41,177 nucleotides of DNA, taken from positions 1-41,177 of the forward strand of contig NZ_JAEKKT010000172.1 of NCBI RefSeq assembly GCF_019510245.1, given 5' to 3'. Shown piece by piece: positions 1 to 6,512 of this stretch; the first letter of the stretch is position 1; every line of letters begins with the position of its first letter. Source of the DNA: Streptomyces sp. Lineage in GTDB: Bacteria; Actinomycetota; Actinomycetes; Streptomycetales; Streptomycetaceae. The notes beneath the pieces were generated by a model, which searched no databases, was not told the DNA's origin, and saw only the letters and a list, made by a program, of their open reading frames with translations. Position numbers and translations under genes: made by a program.

Positions 1-26
1 CGGTGCGTACGGGGGAGAACGCACCG
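1..26. terminator. Hairpin at the left edge
   Basis: Inverted repeat CGGTGCGT (1-8) and ACGCACCG (19-26) around a 10-base loop. No gene is visible between here and rpfA's end. It may terminate a gene lying outside the window to the left, or belong to the run-off region of rpfA. No T-run follows on either strand. Confidence 0.3.
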
Positions 27-61
27 GGGCGGGGGGCCGTGGGGGACGGGGGTGGCCCTCA

Positions 62-86
62 CGTGGTCCCCACTATGGGGACCACG
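62..86 (-). terminator. Terminator hairpin downstream of rpfA
   Basis: Perfect 11-bp stem CGTGGTCCCCA / TGGGGACCACG with a CTA loop, about 75 bases beyond the rpfA stop codon. Streptomyces intrinsic terminators often lack a U-tract, so the absence of one does not argue against this role. The rest of 87-162 shows nothing recognisable. Confidence 0.6.
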
Positions 87-162
87 GTTGTGTGGGAGCT
101 GTGGTTCAGCTGGGCGCCGCCCCATACTTTCGGCGGCCGCCCCGCGGGCTGCGTCAGGTGCC

Positions 163-843
163 CTACTTCAGGTGCAGCTGCTGGCCCGGGTAGATGAAGT
201 CGGCGTCGTCGACGATGTCCTTGTTCAGCTTGAACAGCGCCTGCCAGCCGCCCTTGACCTTGTGCTTCTCGGCGATCGAGCTGAGGGTGTCACCCTTGAC
301 GACCTTGTACTCGCCGTCGCCCTTCTTGACCTTCTTGCCGGTCGGGGTGGTGACGGTCTTCTTGGCGGCCGGGCGCTCGGCGGAGCGGGAGGCGGCCTGG
401 GTGTCGGTCGAGCGGGCGCCGGCGCTGCTGCTCGACGAGCTGGAGCTGCTGGAGCCGCCGCCGCTGTAGGTGGCGCCGGACAGACCCGTGCCGCAGACCG
501 GCCAGGCGCCCTTGCCCTGGGCGGCGAGGACCTTCTCGGCGATCTGGATCTGCTGCGCCTTGGTGGCCTGGTTGGCCTGCGCGGCGTACTGCGTGCCGCC
601 GTACGCGGCCCAGGTGGAGGCGGAGAACTGCAGACCGCCGTAGTAGCCGTTGCCGGTGTTGATGGCCCAGTTGCCGCCGGACTCGCACTGGGCGACGGCG
701 TCCCACTCGGAAGCGGTGGCGGCGGAGGCGCTGCCGGCCGCCATCAGCGGGGCGGCGACGGCGACGCCGGTGACACCGGCGACCGCGATGGCGCGGACGG
801 CCTTGGACGGACGACGGTGCTTGCCCTTGCCGGAGAACAGCAT
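163..843 (-). CDS. rpfA: Resuscitation-promoting factor, secreted muralytic enzyme
   Basis: A 226-residue exported cell-wall hydrolase. An N-terminal signal sequence (about residues 1-41: RR, then a hydrophobic stretch ending in ASA) is followed by the Rpf transglycosylase-like domain (about 43-125). That domain shows the W-D-x-V-A-x-C-E-S-G-G-N-W signature, with the predicted catalytic Glu at residue 54 and a conserved second Cys. A serine-rich linker leads to a C-terminal LysM peptidoglycan-binding module (about 177-226). Rpf enzymes cleave glycan strands and promote spore germination. The ATG is preceded by GAGGGGAT at normal spacing and lies directly after a c-di-AMP riboswitch. The neighbour rpfC is a paralogue. 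The symbol follows my recollection of the S. coelicolor naming for this locus. Confidence 0.93.
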   Translation of the reverse strand: MLFSGKGKHRRPSKAVRAIAVAGVTGVAVAAPLMAAGSASAATASEWDAVAQCESGGNWAINTGNGYYGGLQFSASTWAAYGGTQYAAQANQATKAQQIQIAEKVLAAQGKGAWPVCGTGLSGATYSGGGSSSSSSSSSSAGARSTDTQAASRSAERPAAKKTVTTPTGKKVKKGDGEYKVVKGDTLSSIAEKHKVKGGWQALFKLNKDIVDDADFIYPGQQLHLK

Positions 844-860
844 GGATCGATCCCCTCACC

Positions 861-1060
861 GACGCCTGCGAGGTGAGCTGTCGGGTTCGGGCCGGTTGAG
901 TTGCCCGGCCGCACACCGTGTGTCGGTGCGCGGCTTCACCCCGAGCCGGATCGGCGGCATCAACCACCGGGCCCGGCACTTACCTTGGGTCCCCCGCTCC
1001 TGCCTACGGCGCATGACGCGACGACTGTTCCCGGGCAGCCGCTGGCAGGACTCGGCGTTG
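861..1060 (-). promoter_or_regulatory. ydaO-type (c-di-AMP) riboswitch in the rpfA leader
   Basis: Read on the minus strand, the leader holds the landmarks of the ydaO/yuaA class in order: ACGCCGAGTCC at the 5' end, GGGGGACCCA, CTCGGGGTGAAGCC, GGGCAACTC, then GAACCCGACAGCTCACCTCG and the closing GGCGT. The last pairs with the 5' ACGCC to form P1. The 3' end lies 17 bases before the rpfA start codon, so ligand binding could act by terminating transcription before rpfA or by blocking its ribosome site. In Streptomyces this class is known to bind c-di-AMP and to repress muralytic genes. The boundaries are approximate. Confidence 0.9.
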
Positions 1061-1094
1061 CGACGGCCGGGGCTCGTGGTGACGAGCGGCCTCG

Positions 1095-1156
1095 ACCGTA
1101 AACAGACGATCAGGCGAATTTCAAAGATGATCAGGGCTTCTGAGACTCATCCCACA
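1095..1156 (-). promoter_or_regulatory. Candidate rpfA promoter with Crp-like site
   Basis: On the minus strand TTGAAA (1124-1119) and TACGGT (1100-1095) are 18 bases apart, giving a predicted start near 1088 and a leader of about 245 bases that contains the whole riboswitch. Upstream, TGTGGGATGAGTCTCA (1156-1141) resembles the Crp consensus TGTGA-N6-TCACA with one mismatch in each half. It is centred about 60 bases from the predicted start, the usual class I position. The hexamers are seen directly. The assignment as promoter and Crp site is inference, supported by known Crp control of rpfA in S. coelicolor. Confidence 0.5.
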
Positions 1157-1203
1157 CTTTCACCAAAACGGACATTCAACTCGAAGCGGGGCGTCAACTC
1201 CCG

Positions 1204-2223
1204 CTACTTTTCGTCCGATTCGCTGCCGAGTTTCAGGGTCTGACCGGGGGCGATGGCGTTCGGGTCGGTGCCGATGTCCGCCTTGTTCGCGGCATAGAGC
1301 GCGCGCCATCCGCCGTCGAGGCCAAGGGAGTCGGCGATGGAGGCGAGGGTGTCGCCGTCGCGGACCGTGTAGGTGCCGCCGTCACGGGAGGCGTGCCGAC
1401 CGGAGGAGGCGGCACTTTGACCGTTTGTCACACTTTCGTCCGCAGAACCACCACGATGCTTGCCGCCGCTGCCGACGGCTCCCGTGTCGACCAGGCTCCA
1501 AGAGCCTCCGGTCTGCCAGGAATTGTCCGAGCCGTCGGATTCAGGGACGACGGGACTCTCGCTCGCCTTCGAAGCGCCGGAGCCGGTGCCGGAATCGGAT
1601 GATCCCGACTTGTCGGCCTTGCCGGACTTGCCGGAGGTGTCCGCCTTGGAGTCGCCGCCGGCACTCGTGCTCGGGGAGGGGGTGGCCGAGTCGCTCCCGG
1701 AATCCGCGGCGCCCGAGGAGGAATCGGAACCAGAAGAAGAGGACGAGGACGACGAGTTCGACAACCCGGAGGAGGAGTCCGCCGAGTCGGAGGAACCGGA
1801 CGAACCACCCGAGTCGCCGAGTCCCGTGTCGACGTTCACCGAGGCGTCGTCGGAGGAGAGGCCGGCGAGCAGGGCACAGGTCCGCCAGGGCTTGGTGCCC
1901 TGGTCGGCGAGTATCTTCTCGGCGACGGCGATCTGCTGCGAACGGCTCGCCTGGTCCGGCGTACCGGCGTACTCCAGGCCGCCGTACTTGCTCCAGTCGT
2001 CCAGGGACATCTGGAGGCCGCCGTAGTAGCCGGTGCCGTTGTCGGCACTCCAGGAGCCGCCGCTCTCGCACTCGGCCACCTGGTCCCAGGTGGAGCCGTC
2101 GGCCGCGCTGGCGTTCACCGCACCCAAGAGCGGGATGGCGATGGCGGAGCCGGTCACCCCGGCCGCGACGAGGAGTGCCGGAGCCTGGCGGGGGCGACGG
2201 TGACGACCGTTCCCGGAGAGCAT
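1204..2223 (-). CDS. rpfC: Second Rpf-type secreted muralytic protein with long Ser-rich linker
   Basis: A 339-residue paralogue of the neighbouring rpfA product. It has a signal sequence (about 1-40, RR then hydrophobic, ending ASA), an Rpf domain (about 43-122) with the C-E-S-G-G-S-W signature and predicted catalytic Glu 53, a very long low-complexity Ser/Gly/Asp/Lys linker (about 125-285), and a C-terminal LysM domain (about 284-335). The ATG at 2223 is chosen because GAAAGG precedes it at good spacing and the signal peptide starts there; the frame stays open upstream to 2313, but that stretch lacks a signal peptide start. No ydaO riboswitch precedes this copy, so the two rpf genes seem to be controlled differently. 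The symbol assumes synteny with S. coelicolor. Confidence 0.88.
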   Translation of the reverse strand: MLSGNGRHRRPRQAPALLVAAGVTGSAIAIPLLGAVNASAADGSTWDQVAECESGGSWSADNGTGYYGGLQMSLDDWSKYGGLEYAGTPDQASRSQQIAVAEKILADQGTKPWRTCALLAGLSSDDASVNVDTGLGDSGGSSGSSDSADSSSGLSNSSSSSSSSGSDSSSGAADSGSDSATPSPSTSAGGDSKADTSGKSGKADKSGSSDSGTGSGASKASESPVVPESDGSDNSWQTGGSWSLVDTGAVGSGGKHRGGSADESVTNGQSAASSGRHASRDGGTYTVRDGDTLASIADSLGLDGGWRALYAANKADIGTDPNAIAPGQTLKLGSESDEK

Positions 2224-2311
2224 GCGGAAACCTTTCGAGCGACAGCGATGACCGGCACGGCGGTTCCCGCAGGGGCGCCGCGCTGATGGGTGAACGTATC
2301 CGCAGACGATC

Positions 2312-2353
2312 ACTTGTCACAAGTTAATGCCGCGTAGATCACGTGAAGATCAC
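2312..2353 (-). promoter_or_regulatory. Candidate operator upstream of rpfC
   Basis: A perfect palindrome ACTTGT-C-ACAAGT (2312-2324) lies about 90 bases upstream of the rpfC start. Beyond it are two direct copies of AGATCAC (2336-2342 and 2347-2353) enclosing the palindrome TCACGTGA. This is the only dyad of note in front of rpfC. The cognate regulator is not identifiable from sequence. Confidence 0.35.
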
Positions 2354-2377
2354 AGACTTGAACGCCGGTCACCTTTT

Positions 2378-2399
2378 GCCCGTACGGACCGGTACGGGC
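2378..2399 (-). terminator. Hairpin after the P450 gene
   Basis: GCCCGTAC (2378-2385) and GTACGGGC (2392-2399) form an 8-bp stem with a six-base loop, about 25 bases past the P450 stop. It probably ends the mazG-P450 transcript before rpfC. Confidence 0.5.
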
Positions 2400-2423
2400 C
2401 TCGGCGAGGGCCCGGCGGGGGCT

Positions 2424-3677
2424 TCAGCGGCCGGCCGGCGCGAACTCCACGGGCAGGGTGCGCAGTCCGCGCATGATGAGCCCGCCGCGCCACCGCAACT
2501 CGCTCTCGTCCACCGCGAGTCGCAGGTCGGGGAGGCGGGTGAGGAGGCCGGCGAGCGCGGTCTGCCCCTCCAGGCGGGCGAGGGGGGCGCCCAGGCAGTA
2601 GTGGATGCCGTGGCCGTAGCCCAGGTGCTGGTTGTCCCGCCGGGCGAGGTCGAGGGTGTCCGGGTCGGCGAACCGCTCCGGGTCCCGGTCGGCCGCCGCC
2701 AGGACGACCAGGACCGGATCGCCGGGCGCGATCCGCTGCCCGCCGATGACGACGGGCTCGGTGGCGAACCGCCAGGTGGCCAGCTCCACCGGCCCGTCGT
2801 AGCGCAGCAGTTCCTCGACACCGGTCTCCAGCAGTCCGCGCTCACCGGCGGCCAGAGACTCCTGCAGACGCGCCCGCTGCCCGGGGTGGGTGAGCAGCGC
2901 GTACGTCCCGTTACCGATCAAGTTGACGGTGGTCTCGAAACCCGCGAACAGCAGGATGAAGGCCATGGCCGCGGCCTCGTTCTCGGTGAGGTGCTCACCG
3001 TGGTCCGAGGCCCGGATGAGCCCGGAGATGAGGTCCTCGCCGGGACCGGCCTCGGCGGGCAGCGCCTCCCGCTTCCGGTGGATGAGCTCGGCCAGGTACC
3101 CACGCATCTTTTTCACGGACCGCGCTACCCCGCCCCGCGGCCCTCCCCCGTGCCGGATCATCATCCCCGCCCAGTCCCGGAAGTCGTCCTGGTCCTCGGG
3201 CGGCACGCCGAGCAGGTCGCAGATGGCGTAGATGGGGAGCGGGAAGGCGAACTCGTGGATGAGGTCGCCCTCGCCCCGCTCCGCGAACCCGTCGATGAGC
3301 CGGTCGGTCAGCTCCCGCACCCGTGGCGCGAACTCGGCCACCCGGCGCGGGGTGAACGCCTTGCTCACCAGTCGCCGCAGCCGGGTGTGGTCCGGCGGGT
3401 CGATGTTCAGCAGGTGCGTCATCAACTCGGCCTTGCGCTCACCGGGGATGCCGGTCTTCCCCTTGGCGTGCGCGGGCTCGTCGTGATGCGCCGGGTTCTT
3501 GGAGAGACGGGGGTCGGCAAGGGCCTGCTTGGCATCGGCGTACCGCGTGACCAGCCAGGCCTCCACCCCGCTGGGCAGCCGGGTCCGCCGCACGGGCTCG
3601 TGCTCCCGCAGCCAGGCGTAGGCCGGGTAGGGGTCGGCGGCGAACTCCCAGGTGAAGAGGTCGGGGGCGGCGGTCAC
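2424..3677 (-). CDS. Cytochrome P450 (CYP107-like)
   Basis: A soluble haem monooxygenase of 417 residues, normal for a bacterial P450. The I-helix oxygen-binding motif A-G-F-E-T-T is near residue 244, the K-helix E-x-x-R is E-E-L-L-R near 288, and the haem-ligand loop G-Y-G-H-G-I-H-Y-C-L-G places the proximal Cys at residue 361. The start is the GTG at 3677, with GGAG seven bases upstream. That GTG overlaps the TGA of the mazG-like gene (GTGA), so the pair is translationally coupled. No ferredoxin or reductase gene lies nearby, so electrons must come from partners elsewhere. Position and motifs fit the CYP107U group of Streptomyces, which I recall being linked to aerial development. The substrate cannot be told from sequence. 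Confidence 0.93.
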   Translation of the reverse strand: MTAAPDLFTWEFAADPYPAYAWLREHEPVRRTRLPSGVEAWLVTRYADAKQALADPRLSKNPAHHDEPAHAKGKTGIPGERKAELMTHLLNIDPPDHTRLRRLVSKAFTPRRVAEFAPRVRELTDRLIDGFAERGEGDLIHEFAFPLPIYAICDLLGVPPEDQDDFRDWAGMMIRHGGGPRGGVARSVKKMRGYLAELIHRKREALPAEAGPGEDLISGLIRASDHGEHLTENEAAAMAFILLFAGFETTVNLIGNGTYALLTHPGQRARLQESLAAGERGLLETGVEELLRYDGPVELATWRFATEPVVIGGQRIAPGDPVLVVLAAADRDPERFADPDTLDLARRDNQHLGYGHGIHYCLGAPLARLEGQTALAGLLTRLPDLRLAVDESELRWRGGLIMRGLRTLPVEFAPAGR

Positions 3678-4705
3678 CTCTCCACTCCCTCCGCCGCCCG
3701 CACCGCGTCCCGGTAGGCCCGGGCCGCCGCTCTCAGGGCTGCCTCCGGGTCGACGCCTTCGGTCTCGGCGCGGGCCGCCAGGGCGAGCAGTTCGTAGCCG
3801 ATGCCCGGCGCCTGCGGCAGCGGCACCTCGAGGCCGGCCGTCCGTACCCGGGAGGCCAGCTTCGCCGCCAGTGCGAGGCCCGGCTGGGCGAGGGGTATCC
3901 CGTCCGTCACGGACGCGCGCCGCTTCTCCACCGCCTTCGTCCGCAGCCAGTGCTCCTTGACCTCCTCCGGGGTGGACGCGGTCTCGTCGCCGAAGACGTG
4001 CGGGTGGCGGTGGATGAGCTTGGCGACGATGCCGCCCGCGACGTCGTCGATGGAGAAGGGGGCGTCCGGGTCCTCCTCCGCGATCCGCGCGTGGAAGACG
4101 ACCTGGAGGAGCACGTCGCCCAGTTCCTCGCGCAGTTCGTCGCGGTCGCCCTCCTCGATCGCCTCGACGAGTTCGTACGCCTCCTCGATGCCGTACTTGG
4201 CGAGACCCTGGTGGGTCTGCCGGGAGGACCAGGGGCACTCCGCGCGGATCCGGTCCATGACCTGGACGAGGTCGAGGAGGCGGGCGCCCGGCAGGTCGTA
4301 GGAGGCGGGGAGCAGCTCCAGCTCGGGCATCGGGACGCGGCCGGAGCCGGCCAGCCGGGCCAGGCCGTCGGTGAGGGCGGGCTCGCCCTCGCCCGTCGCC
4401 ACGACCACCACGGTCCGGCCGCCGGCGCAGGCGTCGACCAGTTCCTCGGCGGTGGGGGCGGCCTCGTCCACGGCGGTCCCGGCCTCGCGCAGATACGGCA
4501 GCTGCGGATGCGCGCCGTCCGCGCACAGCACGCGGTCCGCCGCGCGCAGTGCCTGCCAGGCGGGCCAGGACAGCAGGCCGGGGGCGACCCGGTGGCTGGT
4601 GGTGAGCAGGACGACCCGGCCGGTGCCGGCGGCCGCGGGCGTGGCAGAGGGGTCCGGGGTGGTGGGTTCGGGCCTGGTGGTGTTCACGCTCCGAACGTAA
4701 CGCAC
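3674..4705 (-). CDS. mazG: MazG-family nucleoside triphosphate pyrophosphohydrolase
   Basis: A two-part protein of 343 residues. The C-terminal half (about 140-330) is a MazG domain with the Mg-binding arrangement E-E-A-Y-E followed by E-E-L-G-D-V-L-L-Q, then the second MazG-like helical segment with I-H-R-H-P-H-V-F-G. MazG enzymes hydrolyse non-canonical or stress-linked NTPs to NMP and pyrophosphate. The N-terminal half looks like a degenerate YabN/tetrapyrrole-methylase-type domain, as in other actinobacterial and Bacillus homologues; I see no intact SAM-binding motif. The start is uncertain: the GTG at 4705 has GAGGTGG at workable spacing, while an in-frame GTG at 4687 has GGAG almost touching it. 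The gene overlaps the P450 start. Confidence 0.9.
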   Translation of the reverse strand: MRYVRSVNTTRPEPTTPDPSATPAAAGTGRVVLLTTSHRVAPGLLSWPAWQALRAADRVLCADGAHPQLPYLREAGTAVDEAAPTAEELVDACAGGRTVVVVATGEGEPALTDGLARLAGSGRVPMPELELLPASYDLPGARLLDLVQVMDRIRAECPWSSRQTHQGLAKYGIEEAYELVEAIEEGDRDELREELGDVLLQVVFHARIAEEDPDAPFSIDDVAGGIVAKLIHRHPHVFGDETASTPEEVKEHWLRTKAVEKRRASVTDGIPLAQPGLALAAKLASRVRTAGLEVPLPQAPGIGYELLALAARAETEGVDPEAALRAAARAYRDAVRAAEGVER

Positions 4706-4740
4706 CGCCGCCGCCCACCTCGCGGTTCGTCCACAGGGTG

Positions 4741-4785
4741 GGGGCGGTCAAGTGATCGTATGACCGCAGCGGAGGCGACCGCCCC
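4741..4785 (-). terminator. Overlapping inverted repeats between the SurA-like and mazG genes
   Basis: GGGGCGGTC (4741-4749) can pair perfectly with GACCGCCCC (4777-4785). Its inner part GCGGTCA (4744-4750) can instead pair with TGACCGC (4761-4767). The element sits just past the SurA-like stop and about 36 bases before the mazG start. It may be a terminator, or an attenuator with two alternative folds. Confidence 0.4.
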
Positions 4786-4796
4786 GGCGGCCTGTC

Positions 4797-5441
4797 CTAC
4801 GCCGACACCTGCGTCCCGGCCGAGGTGACCTCCCGTACCCACGGCGTCCTGGCGTCCACCCGGCTGCTCTTCTGGACGTCCCAGGCGCCGTAGCGCGGGT
4901 TGAGTTCGACGTGGAGCTCCTTGGAGGCGCTGGCCAGGGCCTTCCAGAAGGCGGGCTGCGAGGTGTCGGTGCCGAGCACGTCGGCGAGCTTCTTGGCCTC
5001 CACCTGGAAGCGGAGGTTGTCGTCCAGCCGGCTGGGGGCGATGCCGTACTTCTGCAGCCAGGCCGTCTGCAGGGCCGCGGAACCGCCGGCCTGCTGTTCG
5101 AGGCCGGAGCGCATCTGCTCGACGTCGGCGCGGGTGACGCTGACGCCCGCGGTCCGGGCGGCCCGGTGCAGCACCTGGTCGAGGACCATGTTGTACAGGG
5201 TGTCCCGGGTGAGGCTGCTGGTGGAGGCGAGGACCTGCTGGTACTGCGTCTGGTCCGGCACCGCGGCGCGCTGCGCCCGGCGCACCTCGTTCACGCGGTT
5301 CTCCAGCTGCGAGACGGTGATCCGCTGGCCGCCCACGACGGCCGCCGCGCCCGGGTGCGCGTCGCTTCCGCAGGCGGTCAGGAAGGGGGCCGCGGCAATC
5401 ACGGCGGTGAGGAGGAGCGCGGTGCGACGGCGGCGGTGCAA
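4797..5441 (-). CDS. SurA N-terminal-domain lipoprotein (peptidyl-prolyl isomerase-like chaperone)
   Basis: A 214-residue exported lipoprotein. The TTG at 5441 is chosen because GGGAGG lies five bases before it and it begins directly at the signal sequence (H-R-R-R-R-T, hydrophobic core, lipobox L-T-A-C with the acylated Cys near residue 23). The frame stays open upstream to 5558, but that part lacks signal-peptide character. The mature part carries the SurA-N/trigger-factor-like helical chaperone module, with V-V-G-G-Q-R-I-T-V-S-Q-L-E-N-R-V at its start. No C-terminal rotamase domain is visible, so it is probably a holdase-type folding factor outside the membrane and not an isomerase. Its clients are unknown. 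Confidence 0.82.
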   Translation of the reverse strand: MHRRRRTALLLTAVIAAAPFLTACGSDAHPGAAAVVGGQRITVSQLENRVNEVRRAQRAAVPDQTQYQQVLASTSSLTRDTLYNMVLDQVLHRAARTAGVSVTRADVEQMRSGLEQQAGGSAALQTAWLQKYGIAPSRLDDNLRFQVEAKKLADVLGTDTSQPAFWKALASASKELHVELNPRYGAWDVQKSSRVDARTPWVREVTSAGTQVSA

Positions 5442-5459
5442 GGGTGCCTCCCGAGGAGA

Positions 5460-5477
5460 TTGTGCGACGGTGCACAA
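5460..5477 (-). promoter_or_regulatory. Inverted repeat upstream of the SurA-like gene
   Basis: TTGTGC (5460-5465) and GCACAA (5472-5477) form a six-base dyad with a six-base spacer, about 20 bases upstream of the TTG start. The geometry fits a repressor site over the promoter or leader. The regulator is unknown. Confidence 0.3.
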
Positions 5478-5571
5478 AGTCTTGCGGTGATCGGTGGTAG
5501 GCAGTGGGCAGGCTCTGGCCAACCCATTCGACCAACGATTCACACGCGCGTCCGGCACCGCCGCGCCACCC

Positions 5572-5603
5572 TCCGCAAGGGTTTGCGGACCGGGTTCCGG
5601 TCC
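5572..5603 (-). terminator. Hairpins after the DUF1906 gene
   Basis: TCCGCAA / TTGCGGA (5572-5578, 5583-5589) with a GGGT loop, next to a second small dyad GGACC / GGTCC (5587-5603). They lie 10-40 bases past the DUF1906 stop and most likely end that transcript. Confidence 0.45.
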
Positions 5604-5612
5604 GGCCCGGCC

Positions 5613-6437
5613 TCAGCCGGTGATCGCCACCGGGCCGTCCCACGCGTCACGGTCCACGGTGATCGTGTAACCCCCGTGCGTCTCCTTGCTGTTCACCATG
5701 TACTGGTGGCCCCGGCTGTGCCCGGTGAACTGGGTCGAGCCGAACGGCCAGTCGGTGGTCGTGGTGTTCTGCTTGTCCCACAGCGCGTACCAGAGGTTGC
5801 CCGGCAGGTCCGTCTTGTCGGTGGCGTTCGCGATCGCCTTGGCGCTGGAGCTGGTGAAGCCGTAGAGGCCGGCGCGGTACGTCTTCGCGCGCAGTTCCTT
5901 GTCGAAGGCGCGGACGTACGTCAGCACGGCGTTGTTGCACGACGTGTTCGTCGTGTCGTACGCCTCCATGTCGAGGTAGATCGGGCTGCCGGCCTTCATG
6001 CCGAGCGCGGCGGCCTTGGACACGGCGTCGTCCGCCTCGGACTTGCCGACGGAGGCGGCGGTGGAGGCGCTGATCTTCACCGAGCCGCCGGATCCGCAGG
6101 ACGGCTGGGCGCCGACGTAGAGCGGGATGAGCTTCCAGCCCGTCGCGGAGACCGACTTGACCCAGGAGGCGGTGAGGTTGGGCTGGGCGCAGCCTCGGTT
6201 CTTGCCGCCGATGTAGACGGCGGCGGCACCGTAGAAGCCGGTGTTCCAGGCCTTCATCACGGTGGCGGAGGGCGCGGCGCAGGTGTCGAACGCGCGGCCG
6301 GTGAACGTCTTCTGGGCGGGCCAGGTGGTGGCCGCCATGGAGGTCTGGGCGGCGATCCCGGCCCCCGCGACGACCGCGGCGCCCGCGACGCCCCAGGTGA
6401 TGTATCTGCGCTTCTTCGACTGCCGATGGCTGGACAT
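5613..6437 (-). CDS. Secreted DUF1906 (Rv2525c-like) glycoside-hydrolase-like protein
   Basis: A 274-residue exported protein. The N-terminus has K-K-R-R-Y-I-T-W followed by a long Ala/Gly/Val hydrophobic stretch ending near A-Q-T-S-M-A-A, which resembles a Tat signal. The mature part matches the DUF1906/Rv2525c fold, a TIM-barrel related to GH25-type lysozymes: F-D-T-C-A-A-P at its start, Y-I-G-G-K-N, W-K-L-I-P-L-Y-V-G, Y-L-D-M-E-A-Y with a likely acidic active-site pair, and Y-G-F-T-S-S. The start at 6437 is favoured because the signal begins there; an ATG 12 codons earlier has no signal-like content. It probably acts on the cell envelope. The enzymatic activity of this family is not firmly established. 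Confidence 0.82.
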   Translation of the reverse strand: MSSHRQSKKRRYITWGVAGAAVVAGAGIAAQTSMAATTWPAQKTFTGRAFDTCAAPSATVMKAWNTGFYGAAAVYIGGKNRGCAQPNLTASWVKSVSATGWKLIPLYVGAQPSCGSGGSVKISASTAASVGKSEADDAVSKAAALGMKAGSPIYLDMEAYDTTNTSCNNAVLTYVRAFDKELRAKTYRAGLYGFTSSSAKAIANATDKTDLPGNLWYALWDKQNTTTTDWPFGSTQFTGHSRGHQYMVNSKETHGGYTITVDRDAWDGPVAITG

Positions 6438-6512
6438 GCCGGAACCCCACCCCTGTGTCTTGCTGTGCGGCAAGCTGTGCGAAAAGTAGATGCAGTATGC
6501 ACTGCGCGGGAA

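Noticed and set aside
3678..4751. N-terminal extension of the P450 frame upstream of 3677
   Set aside because: The extra sequence is an Arg/Pro-rich shadow of mazG. The P450 has normal length from the GTG at 3677, which has a good ribosome site.
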